Positions 50,205-58,304 of a DNA stretch of 64,000 nt are shown here, one piece after another; the stretch's first letter is position 1; every line of letters begins with the position of its first letter. The position numbers were made by a program, and so were the translations under genes. The notes below the pieces were generated by a model. That model did not search any database. It saw only the letters and a list, made by a program, of their open reading frames with translations, and was not told the DNA's origin. Source of the DNA: Natrarchaeobaculum aegyptiacum (GTDB taxonomy: Archaea; Halobacteriota; Halobacteria; Halobacteriales; Natrialbaceae); assembly GCF_002156705.1 (NCBI RefSeq), contig NZ_CP019893.1:1612001-1676000 (forward strand), written 5' to 3'.

Positions 50205-51470
50205 CTAGTTCTGGAGGTGCTCGAGCACGCCCTCCGTATCGGCGGGGACAGGCTCTGGCTCCGCCCCGGCGGCCGCGGCCGCGTCGGGGTCTTTGAGCAG
50301 GTGGCCGGTCGTGAGGCAGGCGACGCGCTCGTCGTCGTCGACGATGCCTTCGGCGCGGAGCTTCCGGAGGCCGGCGACGGAAGCGGCGGAGGCGGGTTCG
50401 ACGCCGATCCCCTCTCTGGCGAGGTCGCGCTGGGCGTCGGTGATCTCCTCGTCTGACACGGCGATCGCCGTCCCACCGGTCTCGCGGATCCCCGGCAGCG
50501 CCTTCGGCGCGTTGACCGGGTTGCCGATCCGGATGGCCGTCGCGCGGGTCTCGACCTCGTCCCACCGGCGAACCTCGTCGGCACCGTTCTCGATTGCCTC
50601 GACCATCGGTGCCGCGCCTTCGGCCTGCACACCGGTCAGCTTCGGAACCTCCTCGGGCTCGAGCGACCCGGCCTGAACGAGTTCGCGGAACGCCTTGTAC
50701 AGCGCCGAGGTGTTGCCCGCGTTGCCCACGGGGAGGACGATCCGATCGGGGAACGTCCCGTAGTCGGCCTGGAACGCCTCGAGGATCTCGAGACCGATCG
50801 TCTTCTGGCCCTCGAGTCGGAACGGGTTGAGCGAGTTCAGCAGGTAGGCCTCGCCTCTCGCGGCGAGATCCTGGACGATGTCGAGACAGGCGTCGAAGTT
50901 GCCGTCGACCTCGAGGATGCGAGCACCGTGGAGGCTGGCCTGGGCGACTTTCCCCGCTGCGACTTTGCCGGCGGGCAGCAAGACGAGCGTCTCCATGTCG
51001 CCGCGGGTGCCGTAGGCGGCCAGCGCGGCGCTCGTGTTCCCAGTCGACGCACAGGCCAGTCGACCGACGCCGAGTTCCCGCGCCACGGCGGTCCCGACGG
51101 TCATCCCCCTGTCCTTGAACGATCCCGTCGGGTTCATCCCCTCGTGTTTGATCCGCAGTGCCTCGACGCCAACGCTCTCCTCGAGACGTGGCACCTCGTA
51201 CAGCGGCGTCGCTCCCTCCTGGATCGAGACGCCCGACTCGAGCGGCAGCGCGTCCGCATATCGCCAGACGCCCTGGCCCTGCCCGTCGAAGTCCTCGAGT
51301 GTCGGGAGGTCGGCGTACCGAACCTCGAGCAGGCCGTCACACTCGTCGCAGGTGTAGCGAACGTCGTCGAACGGGGCGAACGTCTCCCCGCACTCGATGC
51401 ACTCGAGCCAGACGCCGTCGTCGGCGTCGTCGGGTACCGCCGGGGAATCGGCCGATAGACTGAGACTCAT
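50205..51470 (-). CDS. thrC: threonine synthase
   Basis: A 421-residue PLP enzyme (EC 4.2.3.1) turning O-phosphohomoserine into threonine. It begins with a zinc-ribbon-like segment (CIECGETFAP, CDECDGLLEVR). The PLP lysine is in NPTGSFKDRGMTVG (about residue 120), followed by ACASTGNTSAALAAYGT and the phosphate-binding LPVGNAGNTSALY glycine loop. It would use aspartate-derived homoserine phosphate, linking to aspartate kinase at 21456-22634. Promoter not identified. The intergenic region beyond the start (51471-51636) shows nothing clear. Confidence 0.94.
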   Translation of the reverse strand: MSLSLSADSPAVPDDADDGVWLECIECGETFAPFDDVRYTCDECDGLLEVRYADLPTLEDFDGQGQGVWRYADALPLESGVSIQEGATPLYEVPRLEESVGVEALRIKHEGMNPTGSFKDRGMTVGTAVARELGVGRLACASTGNTSAALAAYGTRGDMETLVLLPAGKVAAGKVAQASLHGARILEVDGNFDACLDIVQDLAARGEAYLLNSLNPFRLEGQKTIGLEILEAFQADYGTFPDRIVLPVGNAGNTSALYKAFRELVQAGSLEPEEVPKLTGVQAEGAAPMVEAIENGADEVRRWDEVETRATAIRIGNPVNAPKALPGIRETGGTAIAVSDEEITDAQRDLAREGIGVEPASAASVAGLRKLRAEGIVDDDERVACLTTGHLLKDPDAAAAAGAEPEPVPADTEGVLEHLQN

Positions 51471-51636
51471 TGTCGTCCGTGAGGGGTGGCAGGGAGAAAA
51501 AGGACGTGATTGTCCGGAGGGCAGTCTCCTGAGTGCTCACGGTTCGTCCGCGTGGCCCGCGGTCGATTCCGTCCTCGAAAACGCATCGACTGGTCGACTG
51601 TCGATACCCCCAGTTGGTCCCCACGTTCTGCGTTCG

Positions 51637-51714
51637 CTACGTCAGGTAGACGGCCATCAGGGCTGCTGGGCCGAGAACCATGAGTAGCGTTGCAAGCAGT
51701 ACTCTGACTGACAT
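51637..51714 (-). CDS. 25-residue hydrophobic membrane peptide
   Basis: A tiny ORF encoding MSVRVLLATLLMVLGPAALM and five more residues, one hydrophobic helix with a basic arginine near the N-terminus. A strong TATA-like element (minus-strand AATATTATATT, 51738-51746) lies about 25-33 nt upstream of the ATG, which fits a leaderless mRNA. It is analogous to the 29-residue peptide at 32103-32192. Function unknown; membrane insertion is inferred from composition. Confidence 0.55.
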   Translation of the reverse strand: MSVRVLLATLLMVLGPAALMAVYLT

Positions 51715-51737
51715 CGATTCAGATCTGGACAGCCTTG

Positions 51738-51746
51738 AATATAATA
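51738..51746 (-). promoter_or_regulatory. TATA box of the 25-residue peptide gene
   Basis: On the minus strand GAAATATTATATTC, with A-rich B-recognition side, lies about 25-33 nt before the start codon. It is among the most AT-rich short stretches outside the origin. Confidence 0.55.
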
Positions 51747-51892
51747 TTTCGGTTTCGTTCACACTCAAAATTACGTTTCGTCTCGAGTAACGATTGGTTT
51801 CGTTGCGGAAATCGTGACTTTCCTGCTCGGCTCGGTCAGGACGGATGCTCTCATCAGGAGAGAACCCAGTATCCGTCACGACTCAATCGACG

Positions 51893-52804
51893 CTATTCCA
51901 GCAACCAGCTCAGCAGCGCCTTCTGTGCGTGCAGCCGGTTTTCGGCCTGCTCGAAGACGACCGACTGGTCGCTCTCGACGACGGCGTCGGTGATCTCCTC
52001 GCCGCGGTGGGCGGGCAGACAGTGCATCACCGAGGCGTCGGGGGCGCACTCGAGCAGCTCCTCGTTGACCTGAAACCCGTCGAACGCCTGCATGCGGACG
52101 TCGCGTTCGTCTTCCTGACCCATGCTGATCCAGACGTCGGTGTAGATGACGTCGGCGTCGGCAGCCGCCTCGAGCGGATCGGTCGTGGTCGTCGGGTCGC
52201 CGCCGAGGTCGCGGGCGCGCTCTATGACGTCGTCGTCGACCTCGTAGCCCTCGGGGGTGGCGATGGTGAGGTCGACGTCGGTACGTGCACAGCCGATGGC
52301 GAACGACTGGGCAACGTTGTTTCCGTCGCCGATCCAGGCCGCCTGCACGTCTTCGAACCCACCCTCGAGTTCGCGGATCGTCTGGAGGTCCGCGAGCGTC
52401 TGGCAGGGGTGGGCGTCGTCGGTGAGGCCGTTGACGACGGGAACCGACGAATAGTCGGCCAGCACCTCGATGTTCTCGTGTTTGAATACGCGAGCCATCA
52501 CGGCGTCGACGTATCGCGAGAGCGTTCGCGCGGTGTCTTTCAGGGGTTCGCCGCGGCCGAGCTGGATGTCGTCTTCGCCGAGGAAGACGGCGTGGCCGCC
52601 GAGCTGGGTCATCCCGGTCTCGAAGGAGACCCGGGTTCGGGTGCTCGGCTTCTGGAAGATCATCCCCAGCGTCTGCCCCTCGAGGTCTTCGTGGGGCTCG
52701 CCGGCGTGCTGGGCGCGCTTGTACTCGTCGGCGCGGTCTAAGATCTCGTGCAGTTCGTCGGTAGAAACGTCGTCGATCTCGAGGAAGTGGCGTGTCTCTG
52801 TCAT
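51893..52804 (-). CDS. argF: ornithine carbamoyltransferase
   Basis: A 303-residue OTCase (EC 2.1.3.3) forming citrulline from ornithine and carbamoyl phosphate. STRTRVSFETGMTQLGGHAV holds the carbamoyl-phosphate motif, SRYVDAVMARVFKHE, HPCQTLADLQTIRE and WIGDGNNVAQSF are family motifs, and HCLPAHRGEEI carries the catalytic cysteine loop. It is the last gene of the arginine operon and overlaps argE by 4 bp (ATGA). Confidence 0.95.
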   Translation of the reverse strand: MTETRHFLEIDDVSTDELHEILDRADEYKRAQHAGEPHEDLEGQTLGMIFQKPSTRTRVSFETGMTQLGGHAVFLGEDDIQLGRGEPLKDTARTLSRYVDAVMARVFKHENIEVLADYSSVPVVNGLTDDAHPCQTLADLQTIRELEGGFEDVQAAWIGDGNNVAQSFAIGCARTDVDLTIATPEGYEVDDDVIERARDLGGDPTTTTDPLEAAADADVIYTDVWISMGQEDERDVRMQAFDGFQVNEELLECAPDASVMHCLPAHRGEEITDAVVESDQSVVFEQAENRLHAQKALLSWLLE

Positions 52805-53874
52805 GCGTCGTCACCCTGTAGCGTGCGTGCCACGCGCTCTAGGACCTCGACCGACTGGTCGAACTCCGCGAGCGAGAGGCGTTCGTCGGGGGCGTGGTCG
52901 AGGTCGGAGTTGCCCGGCCCGTAGGTCACCATCGGGCAGTCCCACGCCCCGGCGTAGATGTTCATGTCGCTGGTTCCGGTCTTCCGGACCAGCCGCGGTT
53001 CCTCGCCCACCTCCCGGATGGCGACGCGGAACGCCCGTGCGACCTCCGTTCGCGGGCTCATCATCACCGGCGGGACCTTGTCCTTCCAGGTGACGGTGCC
53101 GACCTCGAGTTCGGCCTCTGCGGCCTCGCGGACGGTCTCGACGTCGAGTGCCGGCGGAACCCGAAGCTGGACGTCCATCGTCGTTTCGACGGAGAGGCCG
53201 TCCTCGCTGACGCCGCCTTCGATGCCGACCGGCTTGGTCGTCACCTGCTCGAAGACGGGTTCGTACTCGCCACCCTCGAAGTGTTCTTCGACGCCCGACC
53301 ACCAGCGGACGGCGTGCTGGATCGCGTTCGGGTCCGGCCGGGAGGTGTGACCGGATTCGCTCGTCGCGACGTAGGTGCCGGCGATCAATCCACGATATCC
53401 CAGTGTGATCCCGTCGGCCCCGGAGGGTTCGCCGTTGACGACGGCCTCCGGGGCTGTGTCTCGGTCGTCGACCAGGTAGCGAGAGCCACGCGAGTCGACT
53501 TCCTCGCCGACGACGCCGACGAAGGAGACGCCAGTGCGAACGGCCGCGGCTGCCATCGCAGCGAGCGGTCCCGTTGCGTCGACGCTGCCGCGGCCCCAGA
53601 GAATCTCGTCGTCGCCCGTCTCTTCGACCTCGACGGGAATCTCGCCGGGGACGGTGTCGATGTGTGAGGTCAGCAGGACCGAGTCGTCGGCCGGTGCACG
53701 AACGTTGCCGACGGCGTCGATCCAGACCTCACGGTCGTGGGCCTCGAAGAAGTCGACGAGCCGTTTTGCCGCTTTCCGCTCTTCGCGTGTGGGCGAGGGA
53801 ATCGACACGAGGTCGACGAGTAACTCGCGAGCGTCCTCGAGTGAGACCTCGCTGCCAGTCGTCGCGCTACTCAT
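52801..53874 (-). CDS. argE: LysW-ornithine carboxypeptidase (ArgE/LysK type)
   Basis: A 357-residue M20 metallopeptidase that releases ornithine from the LysW carrier. Motifs include VLLTSHIDTVPGE with a metal histidine, WGRGSVDATGPLAAMAAA, GVVGEEVDSRGSRYL with the general-base glutamate, and TSDMNIYAGAWDCPMVTYGPG. These are the LysK-type family marks. Its cluster place (with argD/argF) shows a role in arginine rather than in lysine synthesis. It overlaps the adjacent genes by 4 bp on both sides. Confidence 0.92.
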   Translation of the reverse strand: MSSATTGSEVSLEDARELLVDLVSIPSPTREERKAAKRLVDFFEAHDREVWIDAVGNVRAPADDSVLLTSHIDTVPGEIPVEVEETGDDEILWGRGSVDATGPLAAMAAAAVRTGVSFVGVVGEEVDSRGSRYLVDDRDTAPEAVVNGEPSGADGITLGYRGLIAGTYVATSESGHTSRPDPNAIQHAVRWWSGVEEHFEGGEYEPVFEQVTTKPVGIEGGVSEDGLSVETTMDVQLRVPPALDVETVREAAEAELEVGTVTWKDKVPPVMMSPRTEVARAFRVAIREVGEEPRLVRKTGTSDMNIYAGAWDCPMVTYGPGNSDLDHAPDERLSLAEFDQSVEVLERVARTLQGDDA

Positions 53875-55025
53875 GAGTTGGCTTCTGTGTCGGGTGCGAT
53901 GACCGTACGCATCGCCTCGACGAGCTGGTCGGCCTCGGATTCGTCGATCACGAGCGGCGGGAGCAATCGGAGGACAGTCCGACCGGCGGGAAGCGCCAGC
54001 ACTTGCTGCTCGAGCGCGAGGTCGCGGGCGACGCGGTTGGCTCCTCGTTTCAACTCGACGCCGACGAGGACCCCGTCGCCGCGAACCTCGCGGACCGAGT
54101 CACCGAGGGCGTCCTCGAGTTCGCCCGTCAGGTACTCGCCAATCTCGGCGGCGTGGGCCGGCCACTCCTCCTCGATCAGCGTCGTGATGGTCGCGTCGAC
54201 GGCCGCCGTGACAACGGGGCCGCCGCTGAAGGTCGCGTTGTGGGAGGCTGCGCCGTCGGCGATCCAGTCGCGGACGACGATTCCGCCCACGGGCAGGCCG
54301 TTGCCCAGTCCCTTCGCGGTAGTGATAATGTCGGGCGTGATGCCTGCGTTCTGGCAGGCCCACATCGAACCCGTCCGGCCCATGCCGGTCTGGACCTCGT
54401 CGAAGACGAGCGCCGCGCCGGCGTCGTCGGTGAGTTCGCGGGCCGTCTCGAGGTAGCCCGCCGGCGGGACGTTGATTCCGCCTTCGCCCTGGATCGGTTC
54501 CAAAATGACGGCGGCGGTCTCGTCGTCGACCGCGTCCGTAAGTTCCTCGCTGTCGCCGTAGGGGACGAACTCGACGTCTCCCGCGAGTGGCTCGAACGGT
54601 TTCTTGTATTTGTCTTTCCAGGTGGCCGCCAGCGATCCCATCGTCCGCCCGTGGAACGAGCGGGTCGCGGCGACGATCGTCGACTCGCCGGTCGCTGAGC
54701 GAGCGAACTTCAGTGCGGCTTCGTTGGCCTCGGTACCGGAGTTGCAGAACCAGGCCTGATCCAGCCCATCGGGCGCCGACGCGACGAGCGCCGCGTAGGC
54801 GTCTTCTCGGGACTGGACGGGATACGAGGAGTCGACGAACGTCAACTCGGCGACTTGCTCCTGAACGGCCTCGACGACCGCCGGGTGGCTGTGACCCAGC
54901 GGCGTACAGGCGTAGCTCGCGCCCGCGTCGAGGTACTCCGTGCCGTCGTCGGTGTAGAGGTACGGCCCCTCGCCACGCGCTATCGGGATGGGCTTGCTGC
55001 CGGAGACGAAGTCGTGATCGCTCAT
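53871..55025 (-). CDS. argD: LysW-glutamate-semialdehyde/ornithine aminotransferase (ArgD/LysJ)
   Basis: A 384-residue class III aminotransferase. It has the PLP sites: FCNSGTEANEAALKFARSAT (phosphate cup), FHGRTMGSLAATWK, VFDEVQTGMGRTGSMWACQN with the cofactor aspartate, and TTAKGLGNGLPVGGIV with the Schiff-base lysine. It transfers an amino group to the LysW-bound semialdehyde to make LysW-gamma-ornithine. Overlaps of 4 bp with argE and argB indicate translational coupling. Confidence 0.93.
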   Translation of the reverse strand: MSDHDFVSGSKPIPIARGEGPYLYTDDGTEYLDAGASYACTPLGHSHPAVVEAVQEQVAELTFVDSSYPVQSREDAYAALVASAPDGLDQAWFCNSGTEANEAALKFARSATGESTIVAATRSFHGRTMGSLAATWKDKYKKPFEPLAGDVEFVPYGDSEELTDAVDDETAAVILEPIQGEGGINVPPAGYLETARELTDDAGAALVFDEVQTGMGRTGSMWACQNAGITPDIITTAKGLGNGLPVGGIVVRDWIADGAASHNATFSGGPVVTAAVDATITTLIEEEWPAHAAEIGEYLTGELEDALGDSVREVRGDGVLVGVELKRGANRVARDLALEQQVLALPAGRTVLRLLPPLVIDESEADQLVEAMRTVIAPDTEANS

Positions 55026-55897
55026 TCTGCAGCCTCCGTTTCCGCGTCGTCCGCGTCGGATTCGTCTTCGAGCGCACCCTGCTCGAGGGTCGTCCCCTCG
55101 CCGTCGAGCGCACTCGAGATCGGTTCGTCGGCGTTCGCGCTGGCGACGACGACCGACGCCGCGCCCCCCTCGAGGGCTTCCTCGGCGGCCATGACTTTCT
55201 TCGTCATGAATCCCTCGGCAGCGTCTTTGACGGCGGCGAATTCCTCGGGCGTCGACGCCGAATCGATCTTCGTCGACTCGTCGTCGGGGTCCTCGTAGAT
55301 ACCCGAGACGTCCGTGAGGACGACGAGGTCGGCCTCGAGTGCGCCCGCGATCGCAGCCGCGGCGCGGTCGGCGTCGGCGTTGACGGCCGTATAGCCACCG
55401 TCTTTCTCCGCGCCCAGCACTGGAACGGAGACGACGGGCATGTAGCCGCCCGTGAGGACGGTCTCGAGCAGATCCGCGTTGACGGACTCGATCTTGCCGG
55501 AGTGGTCGCCGCGCTTGATCTTCTTCTTGCCGTCTTCCTCGACGCGAACGGCTGATTTGCGCTTGCCACAGAGCAGTTTGCCGTCGGTGCCCGAGAGGCC
55601 GACCGCGTTCACGCCCTCGTTCTGTAAGCTTTCGACCAGGTCGGTGTTGAGTTTGCCGGGCATGACCATCTTGAAGACGTCCATCGTCTCCTCGTCGGTG
55701 AAGCGGCCGACGACGCCGCCGGGCGTCTCGACGTAGGTTGGTTCCTTGCCCAGCGCCTCGAGGGTCTCGTCGACGGCGGTCGAACCGCCGTGGGTGAGGA
55801 CGACGTCCTCGCCCCCTTCGACGAGGCTCGCGACGTCCGCGAGCGCGCCCTCCGGTTCGACGGCGCGAGCGCCGCCGATCTTGACGACCACCGTCAT
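55022..55897 (-). CDS. argB: LysW-glutamate kinase (ArgB/LysZ type)
   Basis: A 291-residue amino-acid kinase that phosphorylates the gamma-carboxyl of LysW-bound glutamate. It starts MTVVVKIGGARAVEPEGALA and has VVLTHGGSTAVDETLEALGK, the GKLNTDLVESLQNEGVNAVG region with the substrate site, and DLVVLTDVSGIYEDPDDES in the ATP-binding half. The long ending after the fold is acidic (Asp/Glu/Ala-rich). It is separated by 1 bp from argC. Confidence 0.93.
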   Translation of the reverse strand: MTVVVKIGGARAVEPEGALADVASLVEGGEDVVLTHGGSTAVDETLEALGKEPTYVETPGGVVGRFTDEETMDVFKMVMPGKLNTDLVESLQNEGVNAVGLSGTDGKLLCGKRKSAVRVEEDGKKKIKRGDHSGKIESVNADLLETVLTGGYMPVVSVPVLGAEKDGGYTAVNADADRAAAAIAGALEADLVVLTDVSGIYEDPDDESTKIDSASTPEEFAAVKDAAEGFMTKKVMAAEEALEGGAASVVVASANADEPISSALDGEGTTLEQGALEDESDADDAETEAAE

Positions 55898-55898
55898 C

Positions 55899-56975
55899 CT
55901 AGGGTGCCCCCACGGGGTGCAGTCCCGCGAACTCGAGGCCGGCGGTCTCTTCGAGGCCGAGCGCGACGTTGGCCGCGTGGACGGCCTGACCGGCCGAGCC
56001 TTTCATCATGTTGTCGATGGCCGAGAAGACGACGACGCGCTTGTTCGACGGGTCGAGTTCGAAGCCGACCTCGGCGACGTTCGTCCCGGCGACGGCCTTC
56101 GGTTCGGGGTAGCGGTAGACGCCGGAGCCGCCGGCGGCCATGCGGACGAACGGCTCGTCTTCGTAGCTTCCCCGGTAGGCTTTCCAGAGGTCGCCCTTCG
56201 AGACGGGGCCGTTCGGGAAGACGTGACTCGTCGCGCTCGCGCCACGAATCATATCCACGGCGTGGCAGGTAAACGAGACCGAGGTGCCGAGGAACTGTTC
56301 GATCTCGGCTTCGTGACGGTGACCTGTCGGCGCGTACGGGCGGACGACGCCCGACCGCTCGGGGTGAGAAGAGGCCTCGCCACCGCCAGCGCCGCCCTCG
56401 CTCGAGCCGACCTTGACGTCGACGACGATCTGTTCGTCACCCTCGAGGACGTCGTGTTCGAAAAGCGGGTACAGCCCGAGAATGGTGGCGGTGGCGTTAC
56501 AGCCGCCGCCGGCGATCAGGTCCGCGCCCGCGAGGTTCTCACGGTTGATCTCGGGCAGGGCGTACTCCGAGCGCTCGAGATACTCGGGCGCGTCGTGGCC
56601 GTCGTACCACTGCTCGTACTGTTCTTCGGTGTTCAGCCGGAAGTCAGCCGAGAGGTCGACGACCGTGTCCGCAACGTCGAAGAACTCGTCGATCTGTCCC
56701 ATCGAAACGCCGTGTGGCGTCGCGGCAAAGAGGACGTCGACTGACGCCAAGTCCTCGGGTTCGGTAAAGCGAAGGTCGGCCCCGCGTAGCGGCGGGTGGA
56801 CCGAGCCGACGCTCTTGCCGGCTTTCGATCGGCTCGTCACCTCGGCGAGTTCGAAATTCGGGTGGCCGGCGAGCAGGCGAAGGAGTTCGCCGCCCGTAAA
56901 GCCCGAACCACCGATAACCGTCGCGGTAACGGCTTCTGTACTTCCGTCTGTCTGGGTCTCTGAATCGACTGCCAT
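55899..56975 (-). CDS. argC: LysW-glutamyl phosphate reductase (ArgC/LysY type)
   Basis: A 358-residue NADPH-dependent reductase. After an acidic N-terminal extension the Rossmann fold begins TVIGGSGFTGGELLRLLAGH, and the catalytic cysteine is in GGGCNATATILGLYPLFEHD (about residue 160). PYAPTGHRHEAEIEQ and VSFTCHAVDMIRGASATSH belong to the dimer/active-site part. Neighbours: 1 bp from argB, overlapping argX by 1 bp. Confidence 0.93.
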   Translation of the reverse strand: MAVDSETQTDGSTEAVTATVIGGSGFTGGELLRLLAGHPNFELAEVTSRSKAGKSVGSVHPPLRGADLRFTEPEDLASVDVLFAATPHGVSMGQIDEFFDVADTVVDLSADFRLNTEEQYEQWYDGHDAPEYLERSEYALPEINRENLAGADLIAGGGCNATATILGLYPLFEHDVLEGDEQIVVDVKVGSSEGGAGGGEASSHPERSGVVRPYAPTGHRHEAEIEQFLGTSVSFTCHAVDMIRGASATSHVFPNGPVSKGDLWKAYRGSYEDEPFVRMAAGGSGVYRYPEPKAVAGTNVAEVGFELDPSNKRVVVFSAIDNMMKGSAGQAVHAANVALGLEETAGLEFAGLHPVGAP

Positions 56976-57844
56976 CAGGCTGTCACCTCGGGTTCGTCGG
57001 CCGCGGCTTTCGTCTCGAGCCAGTCGACGACGGCGCCCGCGACGTCGGTGTCGACGGCTCCGTCGAGGGCCTTGAACTCGACGGTGTGGTTGACCTCGTG
57101 GACGGTGTATCCATCTTCGGTCTCCATCAGGTCCACACCCAGCAGCCCGCCGCCGACGGCGTCGCTGGCCTTCTGGACGAGTTCGCGAGCCTCGTCGTCG
57201 AGTTCGAAGACGTCCGTCTCCGCCCCCTTCGCGGCGTTGGTGATCCAGTGGTCGGAGGATCGAACCATCGCAGCGACGGGTTCGCCGTCGGTCGCGACGA
57301 CGCGGATGTCACGCCCCGGCTTCTCGACGAACTCCTGGACGTAGAAGATCTTGTGCTCGTAGTGGCCGAGCGTCGACTTGTGCTCTAAGATCGCCTCCGC
57401 GGCGTCCGGGGAGTCGATCTTGGCCATCAGGCGACCCCACGAGCCCACGACGGGTTTGAGGACGCAGGGGTAGCCGAAGTCCTCGATGGCCTCGAGTGCG
57501 CTCTCTTTCGTGAACGCGACTTTCGTCGCGGGCGTCGGGACGCCAGCGTGCTCGAGTGCGAGGCTGTTCTTGACCTTGTCGGCGCAGATGTCCGCAGTCT
57601 CGTGGCTGTTGACCACGGGGATGCCGTAGGCCTCGAAGAACTGCGTGGCGTAGAGGCTTCGGCTCGTGGCGAGACAGCGGTCGACGACGACGTCGAGGTC
57701 CGCGTATGCCGCGGGTGCCTCGCTGATGTCGAAGGTCTGCTTGCGAACGTCGATCTTTTCGACCTCGTGATCGCGTTCGCGCAGCTCGTTCAACAGGAGC
57801 TTCTCGTCCTTTCGAATCCGGGAGTAGAGTATTCCTACCTTCAC
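56975..57844 (-). CDS. argX: LysW ligase ArgX/LysX (RimK family)
   Basis: A 289-residue ATP-grasp ligase that joins glutamate to the C-terminal glutamate of LysW. It begins (M)KVGILYSRIRKDEKLLLNEL and contains CLATSRSLYATQFFEAYGIP, NSHETADICADKVKNSLALE, PCVLKPVVGSWGRLMAKIDS (ATP-binding loop), and VGVDLMETE...YTVHEVNHTVEFKALD near the end. The GTG at 57844 is preferred to the GTG at 57853 because AGGGGTGG lies 6 nt before it as a ribosome-binding site. Glutamate versus aminoadipate use is not settled by motif alone, but clustering with argF/argG/argH points to glutamate. Confidence 0.93.
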   Translation of the reverse strand: MKVGILYSRIRKDEKLLLNELRERDHEVEKIDVRKQTFDISEAPAAYADLDVVVDRCLATSRSLYATQFFEAYGIPVVNSHETADICADKVKNSLALEHAGVPTPATKVAFTKESALEAIEDFGYPCVLKPVVGSWGRLMAKIDSPDAAEAILEHKSTLGHYEHKIFYVQEFVEKPGRDIRVVATDGEPVAAMVRSSDHWITNAAKGAETDVFELDDEARELVQKASDAVGGGLLGVDLMETEDGYTVHEVNHTVEFKALDGAVDTDVAGAVVDWLETKAAADEPEVTA

Positions 57845-57932
57845 TCGAACCACCCCTGAGGCCTACTCGTCGGTGTCGGCCGACGGCAGCCCGTCTCTGC
57901 AGGGTAAACTGGTGTCGCGCCCGTCTGCAAGA

Positions 57933-58097
57933 TCACTCACCCCAGTCCTCTTCGAGCTCGGGGGCTCGCTCGAGGACTGGTGGCTCCGTGTCGACGACTT
58001 CCAGTTCGGCTCCGCAGGTCGTACAGTCAACGATCTCTCCGACTTCCAGATCGTCGTGCAGGGACACCTCGGCCCCACACTCGACGCATTCGGTCAT
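57933..58097 (-). CDS. lysW: amino-group carrier protein LysW
   Basis: A 54-residue zinc-ribbon carrier, MTECVECGAEVSLHDDLEVG at its start, with two cysteine pairs (CVECG, CTTCG) and the conserved ending EEDWGE. The gamma-carboxyl of the final glutamate carries the amino acid through arginine synthesis. It is short and easily missed; the nearest longer open frames are in other reading frames. It is 88 bp upstream of argX and has its own SD and promoter-like sequence, 207 bp after the argH stop. Confidence 0.95.
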   Translation of the reverse strand: MTECVECGAEVSLHDDLEVGEIVDCTTCGAELEVVDTEPPVLERAPELEEDWGE

Positions 58098-58102
58098 TGT
58101 AT

Positions 58103-58110
58103 CTCCACCT
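58103..58110 (-). promoter_or_regulatory. Shine-Dalgarno of lysW
   Basis: On the minus strand AGGTGGAG lies 5 nt before the ATG, so lysW mRNA has a leader. TATA candidates are TTTAAGGG near 58127-58134 and TATAATT near 58153-58159. Confidence 0.55.
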
Positions 58111-58304
58111 CTGGGCCGATTGCCCTTAAAGGCTTCGAACTTAACAGCAAAATTATACGATGTACACTGGCCGCTAACGGAGGGAAACGAACGATCCGCG
58201 CCAAATCACGTTTGACATATCATAAATTAGGTAGCTTGTCCCCTGGCGGGGACCGTCGTCGCCGGACCGCCGTCGCTCCGCCCAGCGGACGCGAGCGTCG
58301 GTGC

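Larger units (their letters stand above)
51471..51892. other. intergenic region upstream of thrC
   Basis: About 420 bp. It holds a 25-residue membrane peptide gene (51637-51714) with its TATA box; the remainder has no recognisable gene or hairpin. Confidence 0.5.
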
